From assembly GCA_905373295.1 (NCBI GenBank), contig CAJPSJ010000089.1, forward strand, positions 1-7,727: a stretch of 7,727 nucleotides of DNA. The letters are read 5' to 3'. Positions 6,093-7,727 of the stretch are shown here, in pieces. Origin of the DNA: an uncultured Campylobacter sp. Lineage in GTDB: Bacteria > Campylobacterota > Campylobacteria > Campylobacterales > Campylobacteraceae. The translations under genes were made by a program, and so were the position numbers. The notes beneath the pieces were generated by a model. The model saw only the letters and a list, made by a program, of their open reading frames with translations. It was not told where the DNA came from and searched no databases. Within the stretch, counting starts at the first letter, position 1, and each line of letters starts with the position of its first letter.

Positions 6093-7336
6093 TGTTTTTA
6101 CGCATCATCAAATCCTCCATTTTAAACTCCAGGGATAGCAAAATTTTAGCGTTTTTGACGATATTTTTATCGGTCTCACTGATCGCTTGCATGCTAAATA
6201 TCACGCTAAAAATCGGCGACGAGGTCGCCAAGGAGCTGCGCAGCTACGGCTCTAATATCGTCGTGCTGCCGCGCTCGCAAAGCCTAAGTATCGAGATCGG
6301 CGGGCGCGAATACTCTCCGCTTAAAAACGATGATTTCTTAAAAGAGAGTGAGCTGCATAAGATCAAAGAAATTTTTTGGCGCAACAATATCACCGCCTTT
6401 GCGCCCTTTTTAACTACCCGCGCGGGAGATTACGACGTCGTGGGAACCTACTTTGAAAGGGACGTGGGCGTTAGCGATGAGCCCGATTTCAGATCGGGCG
6501 TGCGCTCGCTCTATCCATTTTGGAGCGTAGAGGGGCAGTGGGTAAAAGACGGCGCCGAGAATGAGGTGCTTGCAGGAGACGCGCTGGGGCTAAAGATCGG
6601 CGATACGGTTAAGCTTGGAGATTATGAGGTTAAGGTCGTAGGAATTTTGCACGGCGCGGAGGATGAAGCCAAAAAGCTGATCGCAAATTTATCGCTGGTA
6701 CAAAAGCTAACGCACAAAGAGGGTCTCATCGCCAAGGCAGAAGTTAGCGCCATGACGATCCCGGAAGACGATCTGTCCGTAAAGGCAAGAAGGAGTCTCG
6801 ATAATCTAGACGCCACAGAATACGACACTTGGTACTGCTCAGCATACGTTAGCTCCATCGCATATCAGATCACCGAGGAGTATCCAAACGCGACCGCTAA
6901 GGCGGTGCTTAGCGTCAGCGAAGCTCAAAGCGGCATCACGAAAAAAATTCAAAATTTAATGGGCGTCGTAAGTATTTTATCTCTGCTGATTTCAAGCATC
7001 TGCATCACGAGCCTGCTAAGCAGCGAAATTTACAAGCGCAAAAAGGAGATCGGCTTGCTTAAGGCGCTGGGAGCGAGCAACTTTATGATCTATATCCAGT
7101 TCGCTGCCGAAATTTTCGTCATCTGCATAGCAAGCTCACTTGTGGGTGCAGTCGTGGGTTACGTGCTTAGTTGGGCGATCGCGTATCAAATTTTCGGCTC
7201 ATTCATCGGCATCTCGCTGATGGTCTTTCCGCTTAGCATAGTCTTTGGACTTCTTATTTGCATTATCGGCTCGATTCTACCGCTACGCGGAGTGATCAAG
7301 CTACTGCCTGCGGAGGTGCTTTATGGCAGGAAATAA
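6092..7336 (+). CDS. MacB/FtsX-type ABC transporter permease
   Basis: Membrane subunit of an ABC transporter of the MacB/FtsX class, matching Cj1661 in the P19 iron cluster. The protein has 414 residues with the usual four-helix plan. One N-terminal helix (about 17-39) is followed by a large extracytoplasmic domain (about 40-285), which begins GDEVAKELRSYGSNIVVLP, a MacB-PCD signature. Three C-terminal helices lie near 287-308, 335-363 and 374-396. The cytoplasmic stretch EIYKRKKEIGLLKALGAS (about 312-329) is the typical FtsX-domain coupling segment that contacts the ATPase. Proteins of this class usually use ATP to drive periplasmic changes rather than to import a substrate, so a role in operating or assembling the iron uptake machinery is possible; the substrate is unknown. 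It starts in the stop codon of the preceding gene and overlaps the next by 14 bases. Length is normal. Confidence 0.9.
   Translation: MFLRIIKSSILNSRDSKILAFLTIFLSVSLIACMLNITLKIGDEVAKELRSYGSNIVVLPRSQSLSIEIGGREYSPLKNDDFLKESELHKIKEIFWRNNITAFAPFLTTRAGDYDVVGTYFERDVGVSDEPDFRSGVRSLYPFWSVEGQWVKDGAENEVLAGDALGLKIGDTVKLGDYEVKVVGILHGAEDEAKKLIANLSLVQKLTHKEGLIAKAEVSAMTIPEDDLSVKARRSLDNLDATEYDTWYCSAYVSSIAYQITEEYPNATAKAVLSVSEAQSGITKKIQNLMGVVSILSLLISSICITSLLSSEIYKRKKEIGLLKALGASNFMIYIQFAAEIFVICIASSLVGAVVGYVLSWAIAYQIFGSFIGISLMVFPLSIVFGLLICIIGSILPLRGVIKLLPAEVLYGRK
7312..7316 (+). promoter_or_regulatory. Ribosome binding site of the second ABC permease
   Basis: GGAGG inside the end of the first permease lies 6 bases before the ATG at 7323. 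It supports that start over the ATG at 7336, which is in another frame and gives an unrelated peptide. Confidence 0.7.
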
Positions 7337-7724
7337 TGGCGCATTTTTCAGAGGCGCGATCTTTAAAAGTATCATCAACAGCGGCATCCGCAGCTTCGTG
7401 ATTTTCGTTGCGATCATGCTAGGCAGCGCGGTCTGCGCGGCGTTCGTAAATATCTACGCCGACATCGATAAAAAGGTCGCCAGCGAGTTAAACAGCTACG
7501 GCGCAAATTTAATCATAAGCCCCGCAAATTTAGAAAATTCCCATATGGACGAAGCGGCGCTCGATGCGAAATTTGCTAAAATTCCAGCTCTAAAAAGCGC
7601 GAATAAATATCTTTTCGGCAGCGCAAATTTAGGCGTCAATTCAGGCATCATCATGGGAGTAAATTTCTCCTCTCTGCCCGTCATAGACGATACCTTTTAT
7701 CTTTACCTTGCTCGTTTCGTTTGA
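7323..7724 (+). CDS. Second MacB/FtsX-type ABC permease, N-terminal part only (truncated)
   Basis: N-terminal third of a second ABC permease, matching Cj1662 by position. Only 133 residues are readable. They hold an N-terminal helix (about 23-45) and the start of the extracytoplasmic MacB-PCD-like domain. The segment DKKVASELNSYGANLIISP (about 49-67) closely parallels GDEVAKELRSYGSNIVVLP of the preceding permease, so the two are paralogues. The frame ends in TGA at 7722-7724, three bases before the window ends. The FtsX domain and its three C-terminal helices, which would need well over 200 more residues, are missing. The reading frame looks sound up to about residue 118; the last 15 residues (from about 7677) do not look like the family to me. 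Causes could be an inserted element, a frameshift, or an assembly edge. It overlaps the preceding gene by 14 bases. As it stands it is unlikely to be functional. Confidence 0.8.
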   Translation: MAGNNGAFFRGAIFKSIINSGIRSFVIFVAIMLGSAVCAAFVNIYADIDKKVASELNSYGANLIISPANLENSHMDEAALDAKFAKIPALKSANKYLFGSANLGVNSGIIMGVNFSSLPVIDDTFYLYLARFV

Positions 7725-7727
7725 GCC

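Overview
The window looks like chromosomal DNA of a Campylobacter species (Campylobacterota). The evidence is the gene content and order (cytochrome bc1 genes, then an Ftr1-P19 iron-uptake cluster like Cj1658-Cj1662 of C. jejuni), a di-haem cytochrome c1 of the epsilonproteobacterial type, and a promoter with T-tracts spaced about 11 bases apart upstream of TATAAT. By eye the G+C is well above that of C. jejuni, which suits the oral species (C. gracilis, C. rectus, C. showae), but I cannot fix the species. All genes are on the + strand.

Layout. Bases 1-1598 hold the end of petB (cytochrome b, 5' end outside the window) and complete petC (di-haem cytochrome c1), two subunits of the respiratory quinol:cytochrome c oxidoreductase. 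A good intrinsic terminator follows at 1606-1634. A promoter region with possible Fur sites (about 1691-1812) precedes the iron operon: an Ftr1-family iron permease with a large periplasmic domain (1818-3749) and the periplasmic iron-binding protein P19 (3764-4285). A strong hairpin and a 388-base non-coding, A/T-palindrome-rich gap (4286-4673) come next. Then follow a membrane protein with a five-cysteine DUF2318/FtrD-like domain and a degenerate YHS-like tail (4674-6092), a MacB/FtsX-type ABC permease (6092-7336), and the start of a second, paralogous permease (7323-7724). This last frame stops after 133 codons, three bases before the window ends, and lacks the C-terminal half expected of the family.

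How they work together. In related systems P19 binds iron in the periplasm and Ftr1 moves it across the inner membrane using REXXE motifs. The DUF2318 protein and the two permeases (with an ATPase and thioredoxin-like proteins normally encoded next) are conserved accessory parts whose exact role is not settled. The overlaps 4674-6092/6092-7336 and 7336/7323 imply translational coupling of the accessory genes, whereas ftr1-p19 is set apart by the hairpin and the long gap. The system is a known one. The less usual points are the broken-looking second permease, the cysteine-free YHS-like domain, the duplicated periplasmic domain of Ftr1 and the structured gap after p19.
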